Positions 23,544 to 32,113 of a DNA stretch of 64,000 nt are shown here, piece after piece. Source of the DNA: Halomonas litopenaei (GTDB taxonomy: Bacteria; Pseudomonadota; Gammaproteobacteria; Pseudomonadales; Halomonadaceae); the NCBI RefSeq assembly GCF_017303055.1, contig NZ_JAEKJT010000007.1, positions 186,001 through 250,000 of the forward strand, given 5' to 3'. The notes under the pieces were generated by a model. That model searched no databases, was not told the DNA's origin, and worked only from the letters and a program-made list of their open reading frames with translations. The position numbers were made by a program, and so were the translations under genes. Position 1 is the stretch's first letter, and the number at the start of each line of letters is the position of its first letter.

Positions 23544-23553
23544 TGGCATACCA
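23544..23553. promoter_or_regulatory. GntR operator-like site TGGCATACCA
   Basis: In the leader of the regulator gene, flanked by AA on the left and AAAAATT on the right; one mismatch to the palindrome TGGTATACCA. FCD-type GntR proteins typically bind such TGGTNNACCA dyads. Position suits autoregulation. Confidence 0.6.
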
Positions 23554-23679
23554 AAAATTCTCAATCAAACTTGGCCGCGTTTTGACGCAAACTTTTAATT
23601 GTATGCTTTTCATGCGGTTATACTGAAAGATACAGGAATTACTACCAAGGTCTAGGTGCCCAATGTTTGACCTTAAAAA

Positions 23680-23689
23680 TGGTATACCA
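23680..23689. promoter_or_regulatory. GntR operator-like site TGGTATACCA
   Basis: Perfect 10-base palindrome about 107 bases upstream of the 23796 gene, in context AAATGGTATACCACTAAA. Confidence 0.68.
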
Positions 23690-23795
23690 CTAAATTTCAC
23701 AGCATCCATGAACCACTCGCCCCACCCAGCCCGCCGCCTGAAGCGAGCATGGCTGCCCCTCAACAGCGGGGCGAAATGGGCCAGCCAGCACGGAG

Positions 23796-25217
23796 ATGCC
23801 TCACTACATGAACTACTTACATCACTTTGACACCGCCGCTACCGTCGAAGCCTGCGTGGCCGGTGCCGGCGACTTTGGCCGAGGCATCCTCCGTCAGGCC
23901 CAGCAGATGCCGGGCATGAATGCGCGTATCGCGGTCGACATCAACGCCGCAGTAGCAGCAGAAGCCCTTGAAAAGGCGGGAATTCCGCTTTCGCGCATCG
24001 CGGTATGCCATTCTGCCGAGGAGGCTTCGGCTGCGTGGCAGGCTGGCCACTATCTGGCGACCGGCGACCTGGAGATCGTCAAACACCTGGATTTCGATAT
24101 CCTGGTGGAAAGCACTGGTATACCAAATGCGGGTGCGGCTCACGCTGCCAGCGCACTCAAGGCAGGTAAGCATGTCGGTATTGCTACCAAGGAAACAGAA
24201 TCCGTGGTCGGCCCCTACCTGACCCGCCTGGGCAATCGTCACAATCGCCTGTTCACACCCTTGGACGGTGACCAGCCGAGCCTGTTGATTGGCCTGGTCA
24301 GCTGGGCGCAGACACTGGGATTCGACATCATCGCTGCCGGCAAGAGCAGTGAATACGACTTTGTCTGGGATGAGGACGACCAGGCGATCTGGTGCAACGG
24401 CACTCGCTATGACGCGCCGGACATGGCCAACCTGTGGACGCTGCCAGAAGGCGATGAACGCAGCGTGGTGCGTGCACGGGGCGAACACCTCAACGCCATT
24501 CCGCAGATCTCCGCTCCGGATCTGTGCGAGATGACCAACGTGGCCAACGCCACTGGCCTGCTGCCCGATGACCCCGCCTTTCATGCCCTGGTGCTGCGCA
24601 CTCACGAAGTGCCGACGCTGCTGGACCTGGAGGCCAATGGTGGCGTGCTCGCCGGCAGTGGCCGCCTGGAGGTGTTCAACTGCCTGCGCCGCCCGGACGA
24701 GTTGAGCTTTGCCGGTGGCGTGTTTGTCGTCGTTCGCTGTGAAGATGACCACGCCTGGCAGGTGCTGGAAGGCAAGGGTCATATCCTGAGTCGCAGCAAG
24801 AAGAGCGCCATGGTCTATCTGCCGCGCCACCTGCTTGGCCTCGAAGCACCGATCTCCCTGCTTGACGCCGTGCTGAAGGGCCTGCCCTCCGGCGGCGGTC
24901 AGGCGACCCGCCCGGCAGTAGACCTGGTCGCAAGGGCGACGTCTCCGCTGGAAGGCGGCCAGGCGCTGGAAATGAAGGGCCACCACCGACACATCGCAGG
25001 CCTTCAGCCAGAGGTGCACCCGGCCTCAGCCCTGGTCGCCAAGACGCCCGTGCCGTTCTACCTGCTTCCAGGCGCCACGCTGAAGCGCGATATCGCTGCA
25101 GGACAGCTGATTACCCTGGCCGATGTGACGCTTCCCGAGTCGACTCTGCTGACGCTGCGCCGTGAGCAGGATGCGATGTTCTTCTCGACTGCCGAACACA
25201 TTTCGTCGCCGGCCTGA
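23796..25217 (+). CDS. Homoserine-dehydrogenase-like NAD(P) oxidoreductase with SAF domain
   Basis: 473 residues of the COG4091 type: N-terminal Rossmann fold (ACVAGAGDFGRGILRQ, then VDINAA), a catalytic domain with GIATKETESVVGP and CLRRPDELSF, and a C-terminal SAF domain (PFYLLPGATLKRDIAAGQLI, about 405-465). Members are found in carbohydrate-acid and branched tetronate pathways. In this family substrates vary and I cannot assign one. It heads the operon with tctCBA, so it may oxidise or isomerise the imported acid. An internal TGGTATACCA site lies at 24116-24125. An alternative start three codons in (MNYLHHFD) is possible. Confidence 0.8.
   Translation: MPHYMNYLHHFDTAATVEACVAGAGDFGRGILRQAQQMPGMNARIAVDINAAVAAEALEKAGIPLSRIAVCHSAEEASAAWQAGHYLATGDLEIVKHLDFDILVESTGIPNAGAAHAASALKAGKHVGIATKETESVVGPYLTRLGNRHNRLFTPLDGDQPSLLIGLVSWAQTLGFDIIAAGKSSEYDFVWDEDDQAIWCNGTRYDAPDMANLWTLPEGDERSVVRARGEHLNAIPQISAPDLCEMTNVANATGLLPDDPAFHALVLRTHEVPTLLDLEANGGVLAGSGRLEVFNCLRRPDELSFAGGVFVVVRCEDDHAWQVLEGKGHILSRSKKSAMVYLPRHLLGLEAPISLLDAVLKGLPSGGGQATRPAVDLVARATSPLEGGQALEMKGHHRHIAGLQPEVHPASALVAKTPVPFYLLPGATLKRDIAAGQLITLADVTLPESTLLTLRREQDAMFFSTAEHISSPA
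24116..24125. promoter_or_regulatory. Intragenic GntR operator-like site TGGTATACCA
   Basis: Perfect copy of the operator palindrome inside the oxidoreductase gene, 320 bases after its start. Could serve as an auxiliary operator for looping or a roadblock; may also be chance. Confidence 0.4.
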
Positions 25218-25291
25218 CGTCGGGCCGAACCCACTGGCACTCAACGGGCTAAAGCCCACGCCTAACCACAACAATCCTTCCGGAGAACGCC

Positions 25292-26260
25292 ATGCTTAGC
25301 CGACATCTCGTCCTTACTGCCAGCGCCCTTGGCCTGACCCTTGCTGCTGCCAGTCCCGCTGTCTTCGCCGCCGATGACGCCGCGGACTTTCCGTCCAAGC
25401 CCCTGCAATTCCTGGTTGCCGCCGGCGCCGGTGGCGGTACCGACAACTTCGCGCGCACCATCAAGCCGCTGCTCGAAGAGGCCATGGATACCCGCGTCAC
25501 GGTGATCAACCTGCCGTCCGCATCCGGGGCACTGGCTCACCAGCGCACCGCCAATGGTGACGCCGATGGCCACACCCTGGACTTCGCCTCGTCTACCCTG
25601 GTGACCTCGCTGGCGGCCGGTCAGAACCCCACTGGCCTCGACCAGCTGACGCCGGTGGCGCGCATGCAGTCCGACGTGATGACCCTGATCGTCGATCCGG
25701 ACAAGTACGCCGATTTCGACGCCTTCATGGAGCACGCCAAGGCCAATCCCGGCGAAGTGATCATCGGCGGCACCCACGCAGCAAGCCCGGACCGCATGGC
25801 CTTCCTGTCATTCCGTGACGCCACGGGCCTGGACATCAATTTCATCCCTTATGACGAAGAAGGCAGCGTGGCGGCCAACGTCATGGGCGGCAACATCGAT
25901 GGCCTGTTCGGTGAAATCAGCTCGGTCCTGAGCTACATGGAATCCGGCGAGATGATGCCGATCCTGGTCTTCGCGGAAGAGCGCCTGGGCAACTTCCCGG
26001 ACATTCCCACCACGGTGGAAAACGGCTGGGACCTGACCGATGGCAACGAGCGCGGCATCTTCGTCCACGCCGACACGCCTGACGCCATCGTCGAAAAACT
26101 CGAGACCACCCTGAAGGGCGTCTACGACTCCGAGACGTACCAGGAGTACGAAGAGCGCGTCAACCTGCACTACCGTGAAGGCTGGCTGGGTAGCGACGCC
26201 TACCGCGAGAAGCTCGAGCAGAACCTGGAGCTGTACACGCGCCTGCTGGAAAACAACTGA
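25292..26260 (+). CDS. tctC: Tripartite tricarboxylate transporter substrate-binding protein (TctC/Bug)
   Basis: 322 residues: signal peptide ending AVFAADD, then a Bug-family fold beginning DFPSKPLQFLVAAGAGGGTDNFART, where the GGGTD loop binds a carboxylate. Other family marks: VINLPSASGALAHQRTANGD, GGTHAASPDRMAF and VAANVMGGNIDGLFGEISS. It captures a carboxylate in the periplasm for TctAB. Start has GGAGAA upstream. The gene follows the oxidoreductase by 74 bases. The ligand cannot be read from sequence. Confidence 0.92.
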   Translation: MLSRHLVLTASALGLTLAAASPAVFAADDAADFPSKPLQFLVAAGAGGGTDNFARTIKPLLEEAMDTRVTVINLPSASGALAHQRTANGDADGHTLDFASSTLVTSLAAGQNPTGLDQLTPVARMQSDVMTLIVDPDKYADFDAFMEHAKANPGEVIIGGTHAASPDRMAFLSFRDATGLDINFIPYDEEGSVAANVMGGNIDGLFGEISSVLSYMESGEMMPILVFAEERLGNFPDIPTTVENGWDLTDGNERGIFVHADTPDAIVEKLETTLKGVYDSETYQEYEERVNLHYREGWLGSDAYREKLEQNLELYTRLLENN

Positions 26261-26397
26261 TCTGTACACCGGGTGTGCGCCGCAACGGCTCGTCAGGGCC
26301 GTGACGGCCACCCCCATGAGGGCCGGGCTATGCCCGGCTCCCACCCCGGGGCCAGAGACAGCGGTCTGCTCTGCCCCATCGTGAACCGAGCCTCACC

Positions 26398-26946
26398 ATG
26401 CATACCAAGTTCACCGTCTTTGCAGTCCTGCTGCTGGTCCTTGCCGGCATCACGCTGGTACCGACCCTGAATTTCCCCAGCTCCGAGGACGTCTCGACCT
26501 TCATCGGCCCGCGCTTGTGGCCCTTGTCCTTGCTGCTGCTGTTGATTGTCCTGTCAGCCACTCTGCTGGTGAGCACGCGACTGGCCCAGAAGAAGGAAGC
26601 GCAGCAAGGCCTCAGTCGTGAAAGCGACCCAGAGTCAGCGACTGACGTGCCCAACGCCACGGCAGACGATCCACTGGTCGCGCCAACTGAGCTGAACACG
26701 CCGGCAGCCTCTTCAACGTCAGGCGTTATCGCGGCCCACCGCCACTGGTGGGTAATGGGGGCTACCGTGGCCTACACGCTGCTGATGCCCGTCACCGGAT
26801 TCCTGCTGGCCACCGTCATGTTCACCCTGGCCTGCACGCTACTGCTCGGCGCGCGCCACTGGGCCGCCCTGCTGGCCACCGTGGTCATTGCAGCGGTGCT
26901 GATACAGGGCGTGTTCTCTACCCTGCTGGGCATACCGTTGCCATGA
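26398..26946 (+). CDS. tctB: Tripartite tricarboxylate transporter small membrane subunit (TctB)
   Basis: 182 residues with four hydrophobic segments in two pairs (FTVFAVLLLVLAGITLV; LWPLSLLLLLIVLSATLLVS; WVMGATVAYTLLMPVTGFLL; WAALLATVVIAAVLIQGVFS) separated by a polar Ser/Glu/Asp loop of about 60 residues. Matches the small subunit of tripartite tricarboxylate transporters in length, topology and position between tctC and tctA. Sequence of TctB is weakly conserved, so context carries much of the call. Confidence 0.87.
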   Translation: MHTKFTVFAVLLLVLAGITLVPTLNFPSSEDVSTFIGPRLWPLSLLLLLIVLSATLLVSTRLAQKKEAQQGLSRESDPESATDVPNATADDPLVAPTELNTPAASSTSGVIAAHRHWWVMGATVAYTLLMPVTGFLLATVMFTLACTLLLGARHWAALLATVVIAAVLIQGVFSTLLGIPLP

Positions 26947-26992
26947 CCCTCAGTCGATACGATCTTTTACCCGTGCTTCCCAGGAGCTGACG

Positions 26993-28486
26993 ATGCTGGA
27001 GAGTTTTCTGAGTGGGCTAGGCGTGGTCTTCCAGCCCATGAACCTTCTGATTCTGACCTCGGCCGTCTTCATCGGCTTCATCGGTGGCGCCCTGCCAGGC
27101 ATAAGCGGTGTGATTCTGGTGGTCATCCTGCTGCCGGTCACCTATGGCATGGATCCGACCCAGGCGTTCATGCTGCTGACGGCCATCTACGGCTCTACCG
27201 TGTTCTCGGGGCTGATCACCGCCATTCTCTACCGCGCACCCGGCACCCCGGAAGCCGTGATGACGGCCTTCGACGGCTACCCCATGACCCAACAGGGGGA
27301 AGCGGGCAAGGCCCTGGGTATCGGCGTGCTCAGTTCTGCCATCGGCGGTCTGGTCGGCACCATCGCGCTGATCATCTTCACCCCCTTGCTGGCCTCGGTG
27401 GCGCTGAAGTTCTCATCGCCAGAGTACTTTGCCCTGGCCATTCTTGGCCTGACCGTGGTCGCCTCACTGGGCGGCAGACTGATCCTTGGACTGATCGGGG
27501 CTACCCTCGGCCTGTTGATCGCCACCATCGGCATTGACCCTCTTACCGGCACCAGTCGCTACACCTTCAACAACCTCAACCTGGCGGAAGGGGTTGGCCT
27601 GATTCCCGTCATCGTCGGGCTTTTTGCGGTGTCCGAGGTGATGAAGCGTTCACTTTCCCGGGATGCCGAACAGCCGCTGACCAAGGTCAAGATCAAGATC
27701 TTCGACGCCCCCATCCTGAAGAAGATCGGGGTGACCCTGTCGCGCTCGTCAATTCTTGGGGTGATCATCGGCATTCTGCCCGGCATCGGCGCCAGCACCG
27801 CGGCCATGGTTAGCTACAGCGAGACGGTGCGCTGGTCCAAGCATCCGGAAAAGTTCGGCAAGGGCGCCCCGGAGGGCATTGCCGCACCGGAAGCCGCCAA
27901 CAACGCCGCCGCCATGGGCGCCCTGGTGCCCCTGTTTGCGCTGGGCATTCCGGGCAGTGGCACTACCGCGATCATCCTTGGCGCCTTTATCATGCATGGC
28001 CTGCAGCCGGGGCCGATGTTCATGCTGACCTCAAGCGATCTGATCTATGCGGTGTTCGCCGGACTGTTCGTGGTGAACTTCATGATCCTGGCGTTCTCCA
28101 AGCCGTTCATCAAGCTGTTCACCCGCCTGCTCAACGTCCCCTACTCGGCACTCGGCCCGATCATCCTGATGTGCTGCATCGTCGGTACCTACTCGGTGCG
28201 CAATTCGATGTTCGACGTGTGGCTGATGCTGGGTTTCGGCGTCCTCGGCTTTCTTCTCGAGAAGATCAAGTTCCCGCTGGTGTCGATCATTCTCGGCCTG
28301 GTCCTCGGCCCCATCGCGGAAAGCGAATTGCGGCGCTCGCTGGCCATGTCCCAGGGGGATCTCAGCATCTTCTTCTCGCGGCCGATCAGCGCCAGCTTGA
28401 TCGTGATTGCCGTATTGCTGCTAAGCACCACCATCATCATCGCCCTGCGCAAGCGGGCCAGAACCCGTGCAGCGGCGATGGGCTGA
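26993..28486 (+). CDS. tctA: Tripartite tricarboxylate transporter large membrane subunit (TctA)
   Basis: 497 residues, about twelve membrane segments. Conserved TctA features are present: GGALPGISGVILVVILLPVTYGMDPTQA near the N-terminus, YGSTVFSGLITAILYRAPGTPEAV, and the inverted repeat partner GIGASTAAMVSYSETVRWSK followed by GIAAPEAANNAAAMGALVPLFALGIPGSGTTA. Na+/H+-driven uptake of carboxylic acids with TctB and TctC. AGGAG lies six bases before the start. Followed by a perfect hairpin at 28541-28573. Confidence 0.95.
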   Translation: MLESFLSGLGVVFQPMNLLILTSAVFIGFIGGALPGISGVILVVILLPVTYGMDPTQAFMLLTAIYGSTVFSGLITAILYRAPGTPEAVMTAFDGYPMTQQGEAGKALGIGVLSSAIGGLVGTIALIIFTPLLASVALKFSSPEYFALAILGLTVVASLGGRLILGLIGATLGLLIATIGIDPLTGTSRYTFNNLNLAEGVGLIPVIVGLFAVSEVMKRSLSRDAEQPLTKVKIKIFDAPILKKIGVTLSRSSILGVIIGILPGIGASTAAMVSYSETVRWSKHPEKFGKGAPEGIAAPEAANNAAAMGALVPLFALGIPGSGTTAIILGAFIMHGLQPGPMFMLTSSDLIYAVFAGLFVVNFMILAFSKPFIKLFTRLLNVPYSALGPIILMCCIVGTYSVRNSMFDVWLMLGFGVLGFLLEKIKFPLVSIILGLVLGPIAESELRRSLAMSQGDLSIFFSRPISASLIVIAVLLLSTTIIIALRKRARTRAAAMG

Positions 28487-28540
28487 GGGGATAAAGCCGC
28501 ACACTGGCGAATCTTCCCCATCCCCCCACGCAGAAACGAC

Positions 28541-28573
28541 ATCGCCCTCGCTGCCACAGGCAGCGAGGGCGAT
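28541..28573. terminator. Hairpin after tctA (likely terminator)
   Basis: Perfect 15-bp stem ATCGCCCTCGCTGCC, loop ACA, followed by CTTGCTTCT. A weak T tract, but the very stable stem between convergent genes suggests bidirectional termination. Confidence 0.7.
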
Positions 28574-28706
28574 CTTGCTTCTACTGATGGGCACCCGCGC
28601 CTAAGGCCACCCCACTGGGCCAAGACGCCTACCGCCCTGCCAATCAGGCCCGCCGTCAACCAGGCCCGCTATCAAGGAGCGAACAAGGCAGCGATACAAG
28701 GGCGGA

Positions 28707-29012
28707 TCAATAGTCATGGCCTGCATCCACCGCGGCAGGCGCTTCAGGGTGCAGGCGCTGGATATGCACCCGCCGGGCAAGGCGAATGAGCGGGCGTATC
28801 ATCATCTCGATACTGCCGATCAGAAACAGCCAGGTCCCTATATAGGCAAGCGACTCGTAGAAAAACAGAATACTGCCGATGATAAACCAGGTGCCGATTA
28901 AGAGGTCGTTGACGATACTGAGCACCTCATAGCGCTGGCGAATGATCAGCTCTTCATGACCGATGTGCAGGGTCAGAGTGGGCGTTTTCGACGACTGTTG
29001 CGTGGTTGTCAT
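28707..29012 (-). CDS. YrhK-like membrane protein
   Basis: 101 residues from the ATG giving MTTTQQSSK, preceded by AAGGGAAG. Contains the YrhK domain: LIIRQRYEVLSIVNDLLIGTWFIIGSILFFYESLAYIGTWLFLIGSIEMMIRPLIRLAR, with two membrane helices and an intervening short loop. Function of the family is unknown; it often occurs near salt- or pH-related genes. A longer in-frame start is rejected because it lacks a ribosome site. No clear operon. Confidence 0.82.
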   Translation of the reverse strand: MTTTQQSSKTPTLTLHIGHEELIIRQRYEVLSIVNDLLIGTWFIIGSILFFYESLAYIGTWLFLIGSIEMMIRPLIRLARRVHIQRLHPEAPAAVDAGHDY

Positions 29013-29342
29013 GGGGTCTTCCCTTTCGCAGTGGTTGTCCGGCGCCCTGTCGCGTTTCAGCGCGAGAGGGAGCAACCTGGTATCCAGAATAACCGTATGC
29101 AAAACAGGATAGAGGCAGCCAGTTTGGCGGAGCAAGACGAGGTAGCACCACAGGCCTGCAACGCGAGCAGGACACAACACATAGACGAAAAATGGACGAA
29201 ACGAACGCAGCGATCGTTAACGCCAGGTACCGAAAGCCGACAAGGAAAGCCCAGAATTCCAAGGACAATAACGAAAAGCAAGGAAGGAAATAAAGGCAGC
29301 GAACTCAGGAGTGTCGCTAGATGGCGCAGAATGCAAATGCAC
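29013..29342. other. Spacer upstream of the YrhK-like gene (330 bases)
   Basis: No gene supported. Purine-rich stretches occur at about 29130-29300 (CAAGGAAAG, AAGCAAGGAAGG), but no repeat unit is clear. Confidence 0.4.
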
Positions 29343-29418
29343 TGGCTCCCCGAACAGGACTCGAACCTGTGACCCAATGATTAACAGTCATTTGCTCTAC
29401 CAACTGAGCTATCGGGGA
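29343..29418 (-). tRNA. tRNA-Asn (GTT), copy 3 of the cluster
   Basis: 76 bases: acceptor TCCCCGA/TCGGGGA, D loop AGTTGGTA, anticodon loop CTGTTAA with GTT, T-loop TTCGAGT, encoded GCCA end. Sequence matches the other two copies. Confidence 0.97.
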
Positions 29419-29527
29419 ACGACAATGTGCAGTGCTAAATGATGCAGCGCTATATGGCATCAGGTAGCGACCTTGAGCCGGGCGACAATTCTTGCAAGGT
29501 ACGGAGCATCGTGACATTGCGCCAAGA

Positions 29528-29603
29528 TGGCTCCCCGAACAGGACTCGAACCTGTGACCCAATGATTAACAGTCATTTGCTCTACCAACTGAGCTATCGG
29601 GGA
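29528..29603 (-). tRNA. tRNA-Asn (GTT), copy 2
   Basis: Same sequence as the 29343-29418 copy, separated by 109 bases of unrelated spacer. Confidence 0.97.
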
Positions 29604-29649
29604 ATGACCTTGAATTGTCGGTGCAAGAGGCGGGATCAACCTTGGAGGT

Positions 29650-29725
29650 TGGCTCCCCGAACAGGACTCGAACCTGTGACCCAATGATTAACAGTCATTT
29701 GCTCTACCAACTGAGCTATCGGGGA
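29650..29725 (-). tRNA. tRNA-Asn (GTT), copy 1
   Basis: First gene of the tandem on the minus strand, 46 bases before copy 2; same sequence. Confidence 0.97.
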
Positions 29726-29933
29726 ATCGCCTTGAGCACGGGGCGTAGTATACGGATCACGCCGAGATCGTCAAGCCCACCTGAAGGTTTATTGCCAGAC
29801 AGGTCGACTTAACTCGCTGATCCGCCTCACAACCTTGGATAGCGTCCCCGCCTGACGCCGACAGCATCACGGCGACATCGCTCTGACGACACCGGCTGAC
29901 ACCGGACGCCCTGGAACCAGGCATGCTGAAACG

Positions 29934-29967
29934 ACAGCGCCCGCTGACCGAAGTCAGCGGGCGCTGT
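29934..29967 (-). terminator. Hairpin after tRNA-Met (likely terminator)
   Basis: Perfect 15-bp stem ACAGCGCCCGCTGAC with loop CGAA; on the minus strand followed by CGTTTC. Nine bases after the tRNA. Confidence 0.75.
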
Positions 29968-29975
29968 CTAAATCC

Positions 29976-30052
29976 TGGTGGCTACGCCCTGACTCGAACA
30001 GGGGACCCCATCATTATGAGTGATGTGCTCTAACCAACTGAGCTACGTAGCC
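29976..30052 (-). tRNA. tRNA-Met (CAT), second copy
   Basis: 77 bases, same sequence as 7297-7373 but on the opposite strand. Acceptor GGCTACG at 30046-30052 (as CGTAGCC on plus), anticodon CAT, encoded ACCA. Confidence 0.97.
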
Positions 30053-30186
30053 TTTTGGCCGTCAGGCAATAACATCGCCGTGTCGACGGGGGTGAATTAT
30101 GCACACCCCCCAAGGACTTGGCAAGCCTGACCGCCAAATTTTCAGCGACGAAGACTCACAAGGGCTGTCGCCACCTCTAAAAGGTG

Positions 30187-31140
30187 TCAGTCGATACCCA
30201 GCGACGCCTTGACGGCTGGCAGCGCGGGCTCGCCATCGGCGGTATTGACGCCTTCAAGCCATGCCTCCAGCAGTGCCGGATTCGCCTTCAGGTAATCCTG
30301 GGCAGCCTCCTCCGGCGCCACGCCATCGTCCATGATGGATCCCATCAACTGGTTCTCCATCTCCAGGGTAAAGCTCAGATTGTCGAGCAGTGCGCCAACG
30401 TTCGAGCAGCTCTCGCTGTAGCCGGCACGTGTGTTGGTGTAGACCGTGGCGCCCCCCAGGTCGGGACCAAAGTAATCGTCTGCGCCCTCCAGGTAGGCCA
30501 TATCGAAATTGGTATTCATCGGGTGAGGCTCCCACCCCAGGAAGACCATCCAGGACTCATCCGGGACCCTAGCCCGCAACTCGGCCAGCATGCCTGCTTC
30601 ACTGGAGTCGACCAGCGACCAGTCGCCGAGACCGAAGGCGTCGTCGTCGATCATCTGCTGGATCAACTCATTGCCGTCGTTCCCGGCCTCGATGCCATGC
30701 AGCTCGCTGTCGAACTTGTCGGCGTGCTGGGCGAGATCTGCCACCGAGGTGACGCCCGCGTCGTGCACATACTGAGGCACCGCCAGGGTGTACTTGGCGC
30801 CTTCCAGGTTGGCACCCAGGCGGTCGACGTCACCCTGCTCCACGTAAGGGTCGCTGATGGACGCCATGGAAGGCATCCAGTTACCCAGGAACACGTCGAA
30901 GTCACCGTTCTTCATGCCTGAATAAGCAATCGGCACCGATACCGTATCGATGCGCGTCTCGTAGCCCATGGCCTGCAGCACCTGGGTGGTAAGCGCGGTA
31001 GTCGCGGTGATGTCGGTCCAGCCAACTTCAGCGAAACGCACCGGCTGGCAGCTGTCATCGGCGGCCATCGCCTGGGGGGCGGCAAGGCCGGCGATGGCAG
31101 CCGCCAGCACGGACAGAGCGGGAATCGTCGGGGTCGTCAT
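30187..31140 (-). CDS. choX: Choline ABC transporter substrate-binding protein
   Basis: 317 residues. Signal peptide ends at PQAMAADD; the mature start CQPVRFAEVGWTDITATTALTTQV and PIAYSGMKNGDFDVFLGNWMPSM are characteristic of ChoX/BetX, which bind choline with an aromatic box (Trp in GWTD and GNWMP, Tyr in AYSG, Trp in FLGWEPHPMN). Start has AAGGAG upstream. It is divergent from betIBA with a BetI-type operator between them, so choline uptake and oxidation are likely co-regulated. The cognate permease and ATPase are not in the window. Confidence 0.92.
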   Translation of the reverse strand: MTTPTIPALSVLAAAIAGLAAPQAMAADDSCQPVRFAEVGWTDITATTALTTQVLQAMGYETRIDTVSVPIAYSGMKNGDFDVFLGNWMPSMASISDPYVEQGDVDRLGANLEGAKYTLAVPQYVHDAGVTSVADLAQHADKFDSELHGIEAGNDGNELIQQMIDDDAFGLGDWSLVDSSEAGMLAELRARVPDESWMVFLGWEPHPMNTNFDMAYLEGADDYFGPDLGGATVYTNTRAGYSESCSNVGALLDNLSFTLEMENQLMGSIMDDGVAPEEAAQDYLKANPALLEAWLEGVNTADGEPALPAVKASLGID

Positions 31141-31215
31141 GATGCACTCCTTATTCGGATTATCGGTTGCAGTATGGTGGCCTGTTCACGACGGTGCCGT
31201 TGAATCGACCAGATT

Positions 31216-31235
31216 TTGATTGAACGTCCAATCAA
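31216..31235. promoter_or_regulatory. BetI operator between choX and betIBA
   Basis: Dyad TTGATTG-N6-CAATCAA with centre AACGTC. It closely matches the known BetI binding motif around the bet promoters of enterobacteria and pseudomonads. 76 bases from choX and 111 from betI, so it can control both. Confidence 0.85.
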
Positions 31236-31345
31236 TAAAAGGCATACTCTCTACATCCTAACCTCGGGGACACCTCGAGGAGCAAGTCACCGTTTCAACT
31301 CTCGAGCACCTGAAGGCTCGTGAGGCAGTGGTAGAGAGGTCTGTC

Positions 31346-31942
31346 ATGCCCAAGGTAGGAATGGAGCCAATCCGCAGGCAACAGCTGATACAAGCCACCA
31401 TGGCCGCCATCCATGAGGTCGGCCTGGCGGATGCCACCGTGATGCGTATCGCACGTCACGCGGGCGTGTCTGCTGGCATCATCAGCCACTATTTTGGCGG
31501 CAAGGACGGCCTGCTCGAAGCTACCATGCGGCAGATTCAGCACGACCTGGGCGACGCGGTCGCTGCACGTCGCAAAGCCCTCTCCGACAACAGCCCAAGA
31601 GCGCATCTGGAAGCCATCATCGATGGCAACTTTGATTCATCCCAGACCAACGCTCGCGCGGCCGGCACCTGGCTCGCCTTCTGGGCCAACTCGATGCACA
31701 AGGCTGACCTGCAGCGCCTGCAGAAGATCAACGATCGCCGGCTTTACGCCAACCTCTGCTACCAGTTCAAACGTCTGATGCCCCGTGACGAGGCACAGCG
31801 CGCCGCCAACGGCATGGCCGCCATGATCGACGGCCTGTGGCTTCGCGGCACCCTCTCGCCCGAGGGGCTGGACACCCGCCAGGCGCGTGAATTGGCGCGG
31901 GAGTACCTGCATCGTCTACTGGATCAGGCGGCCAGGACGTAG
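31346..31942 (+). CDS. betI: Choline-responsive TetR-family repressor BetI
   Basis: 198 residues. N-terminal TetR helix-turn-helix (LIQATMAAIHEVGLADATV, then GVSAGIISHYFGGKDGLLEA), where SAGIISHYFGGK is the BetI recognition helix signature. C-terminal ligand domain includes WLAFWANSMHKADLQRLQKIN. Start at MPKVGMEPIRR, the conserved BetI N-terminus, with GAGAGG upstream. Represses the bet genes in the absence of choline. First gene of betI-betB-betA. Confidence 0.95.
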   Translation: MPKVGMEPIRRQQLIQATMAAIHEVGLADATVMRIARHAGVSAGIISHYFGGKDGLLEATMRQIQHDLGDAVAARRKALSDNSPRAHLEAIIDGNFDSSQTNARAAGTWLAFWANSMHKADLQRLQKINDRRLYANLCYQFKRLMPRDEAQRAANGMAAMIDGLWLRGTLSPEGLDTRQARELAREYLHRLLDQAART

Positions 31943-32113
31943 CGCATCCACTTGATCAGGCCGCCTGCCACCATCTGCAGAAAGCCTAGCCTGGATCAAG
32001 AGACGCCCCATCACCGTGCGAGGCATGCGCCTCAACGTCAGGGCACACTCGATGGCGCCGTCCGCGATCACCCCATCACCTTTATTAGCTCGCTCTCACC
32101 ATAGGAGGATGTC

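Noticed and set aside
23817..25019. 400-codon open frame antisense to the SAF-domain oxidoreductase
   Set aside because: Composition and lack of a start context mark it as a shadow.
29057..29684. Short frames such as MGHRFESCSGS across the tRNA-Asn cluster
   Set aside because: These are translations of the tRNA genes themselves, repeated because the tRNAs are identical.
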